From the NCBI GenBank assembly GCA_026706635.1, contig JAPOYJ010000011.1, forward strand, positions 62,001 through 126,000: DNA of 64,000 bases, read 5' to 3'. The position numbers were made by a program, and so were the translations under genes. This DNA comes from Gemmatimonadota bacterium. Lineage in GTDB: Bacteria; Gemmatimonadota; Gemmatimonadetes; Longimicrobiales; Gaopeijiaceae. Each line of letters begins with the position of its first letter. Within the stretch, counting starts at the first letter, position 1. Shown one piece after another: positions 28,654 to 37,796 of this stretch. Below the pieces are notes generated by a model. It had not been told where the DNA came from, did no database searches, and saw only the letters and a program-made list of their open reading frames with translations.

Positions 28654-29352
28654 GTGAATCAATCCCGTCCCATCCAGGCTGCATGCGTGCTCGCCGCCCT
28701 CTTCACCGTCGTCTGCACCTCGGAGGCGGCCCAGGAGCAGGCCGAGGAGCCCGCTGCGGAGGAAGCCGTCGCGAACATCCTCCTAACGCCCGCGGCGCTC
28801 GTCGAGACCGCCCCGCCGGTATTCCACACCCACTTCGAGACCAGCAAGGGCGACTTCACGATCGAGGTCCACCGGGAGTGGTCGCCCAACGGCGCCGATC
28901 GCTTCTACAACCTGGTGTCGGCGGGCTTCTACGACGACGTTCGCTTCTTCCGGGTGATGTCGGGCTTCATGGCCCAGTTCGGCATCAACGGCGACCCGGA
29001 GGTCGCGGCCGTCTGGCGCCAGCACCGGATCCAGGACGACCCGGTGATTCAGAGCAACACCCGGGGATTCATCTCCTACGCGATGGCCGGGCCGAACACC
29101 CGCACCACGCAGGTCTTCATCAACTTCGGGGACAACAGCCGCCTCGACAGCGATGGGTTCTCGCCCTTAGGGCGGGTCGTGGAGGGGATGGAGGTCGTCG
29201 ACCAGCTCCACGCCGGCTACGGCGATGTACAACCCAGGGGCAAGGGACCGAACACAGGCGACTTTCATAGGCGCGGCAACGCCTACCTGGAGGAGAGCTT
29301 CCCCGACCTGGACTACGTGGTGAAGGCCACCGTTTCGGTGCCGGAGCAGTAG
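28654..29352 (+). CDS. Exported cyclophilin-type peptidylprolyl isomerase
   Basis: 232 residues. A signal sequence (IQAACVLAALFTVVCTSEA) is followed by a ~40-residue linker and the cyclophilin fold: FETSKGDFTIEVHREW, APNGADRFYNLV-like start of the core, FRVMSGFMAQFG with the catalytic Arg, and a TTQVFINFGDNSRLD stretch. It speeds cis-trans proline isomerisation, here probably in the periplasm. I chose GTG 28654 for the signal peptide; an upstream in-frame ATG (28590) would add a proline-rich leader. Next gene is convergent. Confidence 0.85.
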   Translation: MNQSRPIQAACVLAALFTVVCTSEAAQEQAEEPAAEEAVANILLTPAALVETAPPVFHTHFETSKGDFTIEVHREWSPNGADRFYNLVSAGFYDDVRFFRVMSGFMAQFGINGDPEVAAVWRQHRIQDDPVIQSNTRGFISYAMAGPNTRTTQVFINFGDNSRLDSDGFSPLGRVVEGMEVVDQLHAGYGDVQPRGKGPNTGDFHRRGNAYLEESFPDLDYVVKATVSVPEQ

Positions 29353-29403
29353 CGCGGTCCTGCCTGTTCGGGCGCGGCGCGGCTGACGGCCGTCTGCGCC
29401 TTG

Positions 29404-31095
29404 CTACCTCGCGGGTCTCGCAGCCGACGTGAGCATCCCCACCCCCACCACCACGCCCGCGCCGACCACGTTCAGCCAGAGGAAGGCCACGTCCGTCCTC
29501 CACTCGACCACTCCGACCGCCGCCATCCCCGCCACCAGCCCGGCGAAGGCGCCCGCGCCCCGTGCCCGGGGGATCATCGCGAGGAGGAAGACGCCTAGGA
29601 TCGAGCCGTAGAAGTACGATCCCACCCGGTTCACGACCTCGATCAGCGACCCCAGCCCGACCACGTTGACCGCGACGATGCAGGCAAAGAGCCCCCACAG
29701 CCCGGTCGCCGCCCTCGACACCAGCAGGTAGTGCGCGTCCGAGTCCCGCCGCCGGAACCAGCGCCGGTAGAAGTCGATCACGGTGGTAGTGGAGAGGGAG
29801 TTGAGCTCGGAGGAGATGCTCGACATCGCTGCCGCGATGACCGCCGCGATGAAGAGCCCCGCTAGCCCGACCGGCATCTCGCCCAGAACGAAGCGCGGGA
29901 TGATGTAGTTCACGTCGCGCGGCGCTTCGCCGGTCACCTCCTCGGCCATCGCCAGCGCCTCGGAGCGCACCGCCTGCACGGCCTCGTCGCGCTGAAGGAA
30001 ATCCGCCATCGCGGCCCCCTGGGGCAGATTCGCGCCCGGAGGCTGGTTCACCGCGGCGCCTCCTACCCCCAGCCCCGCAGTGCGTCGCGCGGCGTCCCGG
30101 AGGACCAGCGCCTCCTCGTAGCGGCCTTGCAGCGCGGCGTACTCGTCGGGCAGGAGCTCCTGCACCGCCCTTTCGTGAGCCGTGTTGTAGAGGAGCGGCG
30201 GCGCCTGGATGTGGTAGTAGACGAAGATCATGACGCCCACCAGGAGGATCAGGGCCTGCAACGGGATCTTCCAGTACGCGCTCATCAGGAGCGAGGTGCG
30301 GGCCTCGTTCACCGACCTGGCGGCGAGGTAGCGCTGCACCTGGCTCTGGTCGGTGCCGAAGTACGAGAGCATCAGGAACGTCCCGGCGATCACCCCGGAC
30401 CAGAAGGTGTAGCGGTCGGTCAGGTCGAAGGAGAAGTCGAAGACTTGCAGTCGGCCCGTGGCGCCCGCGATCTCCAGCGCGTCGCTTGGCGAGACCGGGA
30501 GCTTGACCAGCACGACGACGACCATCGCCGCCAGCGCCGCGACGATCAGAACCATCTGCTTGACGTCGGTCCAGGTGACGGCCTGAATGCCGCCGATCAC
30601 CGTGTAGAGCACCGCCGGGACGCCGATGATCGCCACGCTACAGACGAGCGGCCAGCCGAAGATCGCCGAGAAGACGACCGCGGGCGCGCCGATGATCACG
30701 CCGCACGACATCCCCCGCGACAGCAGGAAGAGGAGCGCGGTCAGGGAGCGGGTCGGCGCGCCGAAGCGCCGCTCCAGGTACTCGTACGCCGTGTAGACCC
30801 CGGCACCGCGCAGGAGCGGCACGATCGTGACGCCCAGGATCACCATCGCCAGCGGCAGCCCGAAGTAGAACTGCACGAAGCGCAGCCCGTCGGTGGCGCC
30901 CTGGCCGGTAGTGCCGATCATGGTGATCGCGGAGAGCTGGGTGGCCATGACGGAGAGCCCCACCGCCCACCACGGCAGACTCCGGCGCGCCAGGAAGTAG
31001 CCTTCGATCTCCTGGGTGCCGCGCGAGCGGCGAATCCCGTCCACTACGATGTAGACCAGGTACGCGCCGACGATCAGCCAGTTGATGGGGTGCAT
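29404..31095 (-). CDS. Sodium:solute symporter (SSS family)
   Basis: 563 residues with about 13 membrane segments. SSS features are the N-terminal helix MHPINWLIVGAYLVYIVV, the unwound TM1 region LPWWAVGLSVMATQLSAIT, and a SISSELNSLSTTTVIDFYRR stretch that includes Na-site serines/threonines. A loop of ~100 residues between late helices is longer than usual. It imports a small solute with sodium; sugars, amino acids or sialic acid are possible. A cluster of phased TGTCA half-sites lies directly upstream (31116-31183), and it is downstream of the ETF-QO gene on the same strand. Confidence 0.82.
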   Translation of the reverse strand: MHPINWLIVGAYLVYIVVDGIRRSRGTQEIEGYFLARRSLPWWAVGLSVMATQLSAITMIGTTGQGATDGLRFVQFYFGLPLAMVILGVTIVPLLRGAGVYTAYEYLERRFGAPTRSLTALLFLLSRGMSCGVIIGAPAVVFSAIFGWPLVCSVAIIGVPAVLYTVIGGIQAVTWTDVKQMVLIVAALAAMVVVVLVKLPVSPSDALEIAGATGRLQVFDFSFDLTDRYTFWSGVIAGTFLMLSYFGTDQSQVQRYLAARSVNEARTSLLMSAYWKIPLQALILLVGVMIFVYYHIQAPPLLYNTAHERAVQELLPDEYAALQGRYEEALVLRDAARRTAGLGVGGAAVNQPPGANLPQGAAMADFLQRDEAVQAVRSEALAMAEEVTGEAPRDVNYIIPRFVLGEMPVGLAGLFIAAVIAAAMSSISSELNSLSTTTVIDFYRRWFRRRDSDAHYLLVSRAATGLWGLFACIVAVNVVGLGSLIEVVNRVGSYFYGSILGVFLLAMIPRARGAGAFAGLVAGMAAVGVVEWRTDVAFLWLNVVGAGVVVGVGMLTSAARPAR

Positions 31096-31115
31096 GAGTC
31101 AGCAGCTCATGTCTT

Positions 31116-31183
31116 CGACAGATTCCAGGGATTATCTGTCAGGACCCGTAGGACACCTGACAGATTGTACGGGTTATCTGTCA
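31116..31183. promoter_or_regulatory. Four TGTCA/TGACA half-sites at exact 21-base phase before the symporter
   Basis: CGACA at 31116, TGTCA at 31137, TGACA at 31158 and TGTCA at 31179 are each 21 bases apart. ATCTGTCAGG (31132-31141 area) and CCTGACAGAT form a perfect 10-base inverted repeat. The site is between the ETF-QO/small ORF pair and the symporter, so it is a likely operator for the symporter. Confidence 0.45.
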
Positions 31184-31204
31184 CAAATCACTCCGGTCTG
31201 GCCG

Positions 31205-31327
31205 CTAGCGGTGGTACGCCGCCTGAAGCAGCCAGAGCAGGGCTAGCGCCGCGAGCTGGACCACCAGCACCCGCCAGAGCGTGGAGCGGAAGCTTCGCCC
31301 ACCGCTATCCTCCGTACTCACACTCAC
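31205..31327 (-). CDS. Short single-span membrane protein
   Basis: 40 residues: a hydrophilic N-terminus (SVSTEDSGGRSFRST) then one membrane helix (LWRVLVVQLAALALLWLLQ) and AAYHR. The GTG start overlaps the ETF-QO stop (GTGA), the coupling used by real genes in this window. A companion to the symporter downstream is possible. No family known to me, and chance cannot be excluded at this size. Confidence 0.4.
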   Translation of the reverse strand: MSVSTEDSGGRSFRSTLWRVLVVQLAALALLWLLQAAYHR

Positions 31328-33018
31328 ATCCGGCGATAGCGCGGCCCGCTCCCCCCCTCCCGGGGAGACCACCGGGGCCCGAGCACATCGGTCGCCTTGC
31401 AGTCGATGCAGTTTGGGGCATTTACCCGCAGTCCGTCCTCGCCTCGCTCGTACACCCCGGCCGGGCAGAGGTGCACGTACATCTCCGCAACCTCGTCCGG
31501 CACATCGGCGTGGAGATCCAGGTGCGAAGGGATGTCGTCGCGCGTCTCGTTCCCGCTCCTGAAGACGGCGTCCGCCTTCGAGAGTGCGAGGGGGCCGCCC
31601 GCCTCGACGGGAGTGCCGAGCACCTTCGGCTCGTGGGCGTCGGGCGCTGTCGCGATCCTGCCCCTCGGGAGCCCACCCCTCGTCAGGGTGGCCAGCACGG
31701 CCTTGGCGCCACCTACCGCGAAGCCGCCCTTGAAGCCCAGGCGCATGTTGCGGGTGCGTCGGAGGTCGGCGACGATCGCGGACTCGTCCACCGCCTGGGT
31801 GTAGGCCCCCAGAGCTGCCTCCGAGGTGTCTCCAGCGCCGAGCGCCGCATAGATCGAGCGAGCCGCCAGGACGCCGGAGTGCATCGCGTAGTGGATGCCC
31901 TTGAGCGACGCCACGTCGACGTACCCCGCCGCGTCGCCGACGATGCAGAGGCCGCTGCCGTGGCGACGTTCGGGGAGCGAGTAGTAGCCCCCCTCCGGGA
32001 TCGTCCTGGCACCCCACTCCACCATCTCGCCCCCCTCCAGGACGCGGCGGAAGAGGGGGTGGTGCTTTAGGCGCTGCAGGAGGCCGTGCACGTCGAGACG
32101 CGCATTGCGGTAGTCGAGGCTGACCACCAGGCCGAGCGCCACCAGGTCGTCGGCGAGCGGGTAGGCGAAGGATCCGCCGAAGGCACCCTCCGCGAGCGGC
32201 CATCCCAGCGTGTGGACGATCCGGTCGAGCGCCTTCGGAACCTCCCAGAGCTCCTTCACCCCGAGCGAGTAGATCTGCGGATTCTCCGATCCGATCCTCT
32301 GCCACTCGAGGTAGGCCTGCGTCAGCGCCCCCCGCGTCCCCTCCGAGAGCACCGTCACCCGTGCGGTCACATCGACCGGCGGCATGTAGTCGGCACCGGG
32401 CTCGCCGTCTCGCCCAAGGCCCCGTGGTGCCGTCCGCACCCCGACCACCCCGTCGCCCTCCACGAGCAGCGCCTCGGCGGGGAATCCGGGGAGAACCGTC
32501 ACCCCCAGCCTCTCTGCCTGCTCGCCTAGCCAGCGGACCATCTCCGAGATCGACGCGATGTGGTTGCCGTGATTGCGCATCGTCGGCGGCGCCGGGATGC
32601 GGAGCGCCCGCCGCTCGGTGAGAAAGTGCACCGCCTCCTTCTCGACTGGGCGTCGTAACGGCAAGTCCGACCATGACATAGAAGGAAACAAGCTGCGCAG
32701 GACACCCGGATTCACGATCGCGCCCGAGAGGTTGTGCTCCCCGAGCCCGTCGGCCTTCTCCAGCACCCCGATCTCGATCTCGCCCACCCCGTCCCCGGCC
32801 TTCCGGCCCTCCTCCGCCAGGCGGGCCAGCTCGATCGCCCCGGCGAGGCCGGCCGGACCCGCTCCGACGAAGACCACGTCGAAGGGCACTGCCTCGTCGC
32901 CGGGCGGATCCGGGATCAGCAGCCGACCGGTGGGGAGCACCTCCTGGTGGCGAGCCGGGAGAATCGTCGCACTCGGTCCTGTCTCTGGCACTTGCTGGCA
33001 GTCCTCCGCATAGCCCAC
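31324..33018 (-). CDS. Electron-transfer flavoprotein:ubiquinone oxidoreductase, with an altered Fe-S site
   Basis: About 564 residues from GTG 33018; the frame is open to 33102. FAD site FDVVFVGAGPAGLAGAIELA, then EHNLSGAIVNP, GHHLASI-like SISEMVRWL, and GSFAYPLADD/GDAAGYVDVASLKGIHYAM. The C-terminal cluster region has CPAGVYE and NCIDCKATD. ETF-QO normally has CPA-VYE plus C-x2-C-x2-C (four ligands); here the last Cys is Thr, so only three remain. The enzyme passes electrons from ETF (fatty- and amino-acid oxidation) to quinone. No etfAB in the window. Either the cluster has a non-Cys ligand or is labile. Confidence 0.88.
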   Translation of the reverse strand: MGYAEDCQQVPETGPSATILPARHQEVLPTGRLLIPDPPGDEAVPFDVVFVGAGPAGLAGAIELARLAEEGRKAGDGVGEIEIGVLEKADGLGEHNLSGAIVNPGVLRSLFPSMSWSDLPLRRPVEKEAVHFLTERRALRIPAPPTMRNHGNHIASISEMVRWLGEQAERLGVTVLPGFPAEALLVEGDGVVGVRTAPRGLGRDGEPGADYMPPVDVTARVTVLSEGTRGALTQAYLEWQRIGSENPQIYSLGVKELWEVPKALDRIVHTLGWPLAEGAFGGSFAYPLADDLVALGLVVSLDYRNARLDVHGLLQRLKHHPLFRRVLEGGEMVEWGARTIPEGGYYSLPERRHGSGLCIVGDAAGYVDVASLKGIHYAMHSGVLAARSIYAALGAGDTSEAALGAYTQAVDESAIVADLRRTRNMRLGFKGGFAVGGAKAVLATLTRGGLPRGRIATAPDAHEPKVLGTPVEAGGPLALSKADAVFRSGNETRDDIPSHLDLHADVPDEVAEMYVHLCPAGVYERGEDGLRVNAPNCIDCKATDVLGPRWSPREGGSGPRYRRM

Positions 33019-33185
33019 CGTAACCTTGCCCGGCGAATCTAACCTATCGGAGCGCTCGCCCTTTCGCGCTCCGCCTGGGCAGGTCTCCCACGGCATTGTC
33101 ATTCCCCGCGCCCCGGCAGCCCGACGTTATCGCCGCGCGCACCCACGAAGCTGTACGCCGACGCCCGCCACAGCCAATCCTGAAC

Positions 33186-34823
33186 TCAATCGCACCTCGG
33201 GCCGTTCCAGGTGATTCCGTCCAGCCAATCATCGAACTCCCTCGTGTCGGGCGCGCAGAGGCCGTCGTTGTCGAACCAACTGAACAGCCACAGCAGCGAA
33301 AGATCGAGGAATTCCGGCGGAATCTCGCCGGTCAGCGAATTGCGGCCGAGATACAGCCGTCCGAGATTCGACAGGTTGCCCAGCTCTGGCGGAATCCCGC
33401 CGGTTAGCTGATTTTCTTCGAGATGCAGCTGTTCGAGATTCGAAAGCTTGCCGAGCTCTGGCGGAATCGCGCCGGTCAGCGAATTGTGGTAGAGAGACAA
33501 CTGTTCGAGATTCGACAGTTCGGCCAGCTCGGGCGGAATCTCGCCGGTTAGCGAATTCGCGTGGAGGGCCAGCCACTCGAGATTTGACAGGTCGCCCAGC
33601 TCGGGCGGAATCTCGCCGGTTAGCGAATTGCCACCGAGATACAGGACTTCGAGATTCGACAGCTCGCCCAGCTCGGGCGGAATCCCGCCAACTAGCGAAT
33701 TGCCACCGAGACCCAGGAATTCGAGATTCGGCAGCTCGGCAAGCTCGGGTGGAATCTCGCCGGTTAGTTCATTGCCGTCGAGAGACAACTGGCCGAGATT
33801 CGGCAGCTCGGCAAGCTCGGGCGGAATCTCGCCCGTCAACAAATTGGAGGTGAGAACCAGGACGACGAGATTCGACAGCTCGCCCAGCTCGGACGGAATC
33901 TCGCCAGTCACCTCGTTGAGGCTGAGATCCAGGAATTCGAGATTCGACATCTCGCTCAGCTCGGACGGAATCTCGCCCCGCAGCGAATTGTCGCCTCGCG
34001 AATTGTCCCTGAGGTTCAGCGTATCGACCCGGCCGCCCGCACCCGTGCCCACCCCGTACCACTCGTCAATGGGCCTGTCGGTTTTCCAGTTCGTGTTGTT
34101 GGTCCAGTTGTCGCCGTCCAGTTCGTCGTACAGGATCTCCAACACTGCCCGGTCGGCGGATCGGACAGTCACGGTAAAGGCCTGCGTCGCCGAGAGCCCG
34201 CCCGGGTCGGTCGCCGTCACCCTCACGTTGGCCGTACCCAGCGACACGCCGCTCACCGTGACCGCGCTCCCCGACACGGACGCCGTCGCCACCCCGGTGT
34301 CCGATGGGGTGGCCGTGTAGGTGAGCGCATCACCGTCTGGATCGCTGAAGTTGCCCGAGACATCCACTTGCGCCGCCTCCCCGACGACCACATCGATGTC
34401 CTCGATCGGTTCGCCGGCTACCGGTGCCCGGTTCGGCACCGTCACCGTGAAGGTCTGATCGGCGGAGAGTCCGCCGGGGTCCGTAGCGGTGACGTCCACC
34501 GTGGCGCTTCCCGCCGCAACCCCCGTCACCTGCGCCGTGGCACCCGACACGCTGACCGTTGCTATGCCCGTGTTCGACGAGCTCGCCGTGTACGTGAGTT
34601 CGTCTCCGTCCGGGTCGCTGAAGTACGCCGCGAGATCGACCGACTCGGTGCTGCCGACCTCGACCGTCAGGTCCTTTATGCTCTGGGCAACTGGCGACTG
34701 GGGCTCGTCGCACCCGACCACCCAGGAGGCGACTGCGGTCAGGGCGGAGATGCTCAGGGCGAGCCGGAGAGCGCCACGCGTTCCGTGGCGATGAGTAACT
34801 CGGTGGCGATAATCTACAGACAT
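33186..34823 (-). CDS. Leucine-rich-repeat lipoprotein with two Ig/cadherin-like domains
   Basis: 545 residues. A signal peptide ends in ASWVVGC, giving a lipidated Cys at 38. Two ~85-residue beta-sandwich repeats (AAYFSDPDGDELTYTA..., then GNFSDPDGDALTYTA...) follow, each closing with ATDPGGLSA-QTFTVTV. The rest is nine exact 24-residue leucine-rich repeats plus a partial one, of the plant-specific type (LTGEIPPELxxLxNLxxLxL). It ends with a Cys-containing cap (LCAPD...GPRCD). Start chosen at ATG 34823, where the signal peptide begins; a longer frame runs into repeat sequence. LRR surface proteins mediate protein binding, here perhaps to a host. Likely surface-exposed. Confidence 0.85.
   Translation of the reverse strand: MSVDYRHRVTHRHGTRGALRLALSISALTAVASWVVGCDEPQSPVAQSIKDLTVEVGSTESVDLAAYFSDPDGDELTYTASSSNTGIATVSVSGATAQVTGVAAGSATVDVTATDPGGLSADQTFTVTVPNRAPVAGEPIEDIDVVVGEAAQVDVSGNFSDPDGDALTYTATPSDTGVATASVSGSAVTVSGVSLGTANVRVTATDPGGLSATQAFTVTVRSADRAVLEILYDELDGDNWTNNTNWKTDRPIDEWYGVGTGAGGRVDTLNLRDNSRGDNSLRGEIPSELSEMSNLEFLDLSLNEVTGEIPSELGELSNLVVLVLTSNLLTGEIPPELAELPNLGQLSLDGNELTGEIPPELAELPNLEFLGLGGNSLVGGIPPELGELSNLEVLYLGGNSLTGEIPPELGDLSNLEWLALHANSLTGEIPPELAELSNLEQLSLYHNSLTGAIPPELGKLSNLEQLHLEENQLTGGIPPELGNLSNLGRLYLGRNSLTGEIPPEFLDLSLLWLFSWFDNDGLCAPDTREFDDWLDGITWNGPRCD
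33310..33990 (-). repeat. 72-bp tandem repeat coding for the LRRs
   Basis: Nine near-identical 72-base units plus a partial unit, each coding one 24-residue leucine-rich repeat. The constant part GGAATCTCGCC (plus-strand reading) recurs in every unit; the solvent-facing positions vary, so units can be gained or lost by slippage. Confidence 0.8.
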
Positions 34824-34890
34824 GGTAGCATGCTCCTTCGCCCTCGATGCCGAAGCTCGGCCATGCCAGGCGCACCCAGGGCCGTCAAAC

Positions 34891-34940
34891 AAGTCACATT
34901 GTAAACGCTAGTTGTCATTTTGTAATCTCCGCGTTACACC
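34891..34940. repeat. 21-bp-phased TGTAA dyad element upstream of the LRR gene
   Basis: TGTAA-N8-TGTCA at 34900-34917 and TGTAA-N8-TTACA at 34921-34938, 21 bases apart. Nearly the same 50 bases recur at 38741 and 42671. Confidence 0.65.
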
Positions 34941-34972
34941 GAGTCGGGCCGAGCGGAGCTGTCTCGGCACAT

Positions 34973-37753
34973 TCAAAACCGGAACTCGGCGCCAATGAAG
35001 GGGAAAAGCGGAATCTGTCGCCGATAATGGAAGTGGGACGGAGTTAGGGGACAGCCGAGGGTGCAGTATATGGGCCCTATCTCCCATCCGACGACGTTAT
35101 GCCGGTTCAGGAGGTTGGCAACGGTCAGGTACGGCACGATGGTTCCCCCGCCGAGCCACTGCACTTCGATGGCACGGCGCCAGCCCACATCGATCCGGGC
35201 GTAGTGCGGGAGCCTAGCGGAGTTGTATTTGGCAATTAGGAATACGGCTCGAGTTCCGCCGTCAAATTCCCCTGGCAGGTTCGCTCCCATACCCGGAACC
35301 ACTACCAGCCAAGGCGTATGCGGCTGCCCCGATCCCAGGACAACCCGGGCCGACCAGGAGGATGCACCGCGCCTGAAGGATGATGCCACCTCGAATTCGT
35401 GCTCGCGGTGGAAGCGGGGTGTGTAGGTGCGGGAGCCCACGGTCCGGGATGCGCGGGCCCAGCGATAGCTGCCCAGGAGCGAGAGCCCCCGATCGTCGAT
35501 CCAGCTCCACGTCGCCTCGATCCCGCGAGCGGTCCCAGTGGCCTGCTTCCACAGGGAGGGGTCCACGAGCACCGTGCCCGCGCCGGGGTGCGGTTCCAGG
35601 GCTGGTAGCCTGAGGTGGTCCAGGTGGCGCGTGTAGGCGTCCAGGCGGACCCGCAGCTTCCCCCGGACGCCCTCCCACCCTGCCGCGAGCTCGGTGCTGC
35701 GCGGAACCGGTGCCTCCCCGACGGGAAGGAGGAGGTCGTAGGCTACCATGCTCGCGAGGAGCGTCTCCTCGTTGCGCAGCGAGGCGAGCTCCTGGTACGA
35801 GCGGGACCCCGAGACTCGCGCGCTCCACCAGGACGCCGCGTAGCTCAGCTCGCCGAACGGAGCGAAGGTGTTCGCGAGTCCCTGGAAGCGGTCGACGCGC
35901 ACCCCGCCCCGGGCCGAGAACCCGCCCCGCAGCGGCACCGCAACGCTCGAGTACGCGGCCAGCCGCCAGCTGACGGCACTAACGGCGAGCTGCGGGAGAA
36001 CGCCCTCGAAGCCGCGGCTGTAGGACACGAGGTTGTAGGCATGGTCTCCCTGGAAGCGCGTCGCCTGCGCACCCGCCGCGATGGCACCGCCGCCCGCGTG
36101 CCATGCAGCCCGCACGTCGGCACGTGTTTCGCTCATCGAACCTTCTCCGAGGAGGCCGGTGTCGGCTTGTTGGTAACTCCCCTGGTGTCGTCGACCGTGG
36201 GTGTTCTGGATGAGGAGGTCGCCTGCGAACCGGCTGTGTCCCAGATTGGCATCGATGATCGCACCCCCTCCGACCCGGCCGCGGTAGTGGGCCGAGAAGG
36301 CAGTGGCCGCCAAGGTGAGTGACCGCCTATGTACGTATCCGGTTACTTCCTGGGGGTAGTTGATCGATTCGGAGTTGAGGTGGCCGCTTACCGAGAATCG
36401 GCGGACTCCGCCCAGGTCTTTGGTGGCCTTGGCGTGCAGATCATGAAAGGAATAGGACGGCAGATAGTCGCGGTGGAGCCCCTTGTCGAGCCTCGCGTCG
36501 CCATGCTCCCTAGGGAGCTGGCCTAGCAAGGCACCGGGGTGGGTGCGCCGGGCGCCGACCAGGTAGGACGCGCTCCCGCCGATCGGCCCTTCGACGGAGA
36601 ACCGGGTCGAGGCCAGACCCAGGGAGCCGGCGGTGTGCCTCCGGTCGCGGGAGCCGTCCCGGGTTGCGATGTCGACGGCACCAGAGAGCGACCCGATAGC
36701 GAGCTGGTCCGCACCCGGCCCCGCCAGCACCGTCGCCCTCCTGACGACCTCCGGGTTGATCGCGGAGATGAAGCCCCCGAAGTGGAAGGGCTTGAAGAGC
36801 CGGACACCGTCGAGGAGAACGGGCGTGCCGTGGCGGGAGCCGCCGCGAAGGTAGGGGAGAGAGGTGAAGTCGGAGGGAGCCGACATGGAGGGCGAGGACG
36901 CGGTTGCACGCCCCACGTCGGTGTCCAGCATCGCCGGAAGGCTCCGGAGGAGTGCGGTATCGATGACGAAGCCGTCGCGGAACGAAGGGAGCGGGTCCCC
37001 CGGGCGGCCGCCGCCGAGTACATCGAGAGCTTCGAGCCCGATCGGCGAGGGACGCAGCAGTGCGCGTACCGGCTCGGCGGGGAGCGCGTTGTAGGTGCGG
37101 GTCCAGCCGTAGCCCAGCGTTCGCACCTCGACCCGCACCGGCTCGGAAGCCGGGACCGCTGGCACGACGAATGCGCCGTAGCGGTCCGAGATCGCCGACG
37201 CCAGGACCGTATCGCGACTGGCCGGCGTCACGGTTACCCGGGCGAAGGCCACTGGCTCCAGGTGGACGCTGTCACGCACCACGCCGGTCAGGGTCGCCAC
37301 GGCGGAGATCCCGCTCGGGACGTCCCAGTACCCGCCGGGGAGCTCCGGTACCCGCCTGGGAACCACCACGACCTGAGACCCGAGCTCCACATAGCCCAGG
37401 TCGGTGCCCGCGAGGAGCTGGTCGAGGGCGCGGGCGGTGCTCAGCGCCGTGCAGTCGCAGTCGACGCGGTGGCCTTCGGGCAGCAGAGTAGGGCTGAATG
37501 CGATCGAGAGGCGGGAGCGCTCGGCGAGCCGGATGAGGGCGTCGGCGAGGGGCAGCCGACTCACCGCGAGGCGGGCTGGCGAGGCGAGGAGCGAGCCGGG
37601 TTCGGGATCGACGCCGACCTGGCCGCGCAGAAGCGCAACCTGCCGGGGCTCCTGCGCCGCAAGGGCGGCCGGGAGGAGAAGGGCGGGAATGCCGCAGGCA
37701 ATGCGCCGCGTGAGGAGAATCGGACGTCGTTTCTTTTCTAGTAATTTACACAT
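34973..37753 (-). CDS. TonB-dependent receptor (STN + carboxypeptidase-regulatory + plug/barrel), cassette 1
   Basis: 926 residues. Signal peptide, then an STN domain (~30-130; LADALIRLAERSRLSIAFSP), a carboxypeptidase-regulatory-like beta-sandwich (~150-235; GVVRDSVHLEPVAFARVTV), a TonB plug (~270-370; LPYLRGGSRHGTPVLLDGVRLF) and a ~550-residue barrel ending in ...FIGAEFRF, with the C-terminal Phe that outer-membrane insertion needs. The STN domain signals to an anti-sigma factor, here probably the FecR encoded upstream. The start ATG lies inside TTTACACAT at the end of an AT-rich stretch. Highly similar to the receptor at 38836-41745; the extracellular loops differ. Confidence 0.88.
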   Translation of the reverse strand: MCKLLEKKRRPILLTRRIACGIPALLLPAALAAQEPRQVALLRGQVGVDPEPGSLLASPARLAVSRLPLADALIRLAERSRLSIAFSPTLLPEGHRVDCDCTALSTARALDQLLAGTDLGYVELGSQVVVVPRRVPELPGGYWDVPSGISAVATLTGVVRDSVHLEPVAFARVTVTPASRDTVLASAISDRYGAFVVPAVPASEPVRVEVRTLGYGWTRTYNALPAEPVRALLRPSPIGLEALDVLGGGRPGDPLPSFRDGFVIDTALLRSLPAMLDTDVGRATASSPSMSAPSDFTSLPYLRGGSRHGTPVLLDGVRLFKPFHFGGFISAINPEVVRRATVLAGPGADQLAIGSLSGAVDIATRDGSRDRRHTAGSLGLASTRFSVEGPIGGSASYLVGARRTHPGALLGQLPREHGDARLDKGLHRDYLPSYSFHDLHAKATKDLGGVRRFSVSGHLNSESINYPQEVTGYVHRRSLTLAATAFSAHYRGRVGGGAIIDANLGHSRFAGDLLIQNTHGRRHQGSYQQADTGLLGEGSMSETRADVRAAWHAGGGAIAAGAQATRFQGDHAYNLVSYSRGFEGVLPQLAVSAVSWRLAAYSSVAVPLRGGFSARGGVRVDRFQGLANTFAPFGELSYAASWWSARVSGSRSYQELASLRNEETLLASMVAYDLLLPVGEAPVPRSTELAAGWEGVRGKLRVRLDAYTRHLDHLRLPALEPHPGAGTVLVDPSLWKQATGTARGIEATWSWIDDRGLSLLGSYRWARASRTVGSRTYTPRFHREHEFEVASSFRRGASSWSARVVLGSGQPHTPWLVVVPGMGANLPGEFDGGTRAVFLIAKYNSARLPHYARIDVGWRRAIEVQWLGGGTIVPYLTVANLLNRHNVVGWEIGPIYCTLGCPLTPSHFHYRRQIPLFPFIGAEFRF

Positions 37754-37796
37754 GAAGCAATCCTAACTTGCATCCACGGTACACTCGCTCACGGGA

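Noticed and set aside
34891-34940. TGTAAAC elements as BirA biotin operators (TTGTAAACC-N-GGTTTACAA)
   Set aside because: The half-site is alike, but the second half-site, spacing and lack of biotin genes do not fit, and several copies are at gene ends or within a gene.
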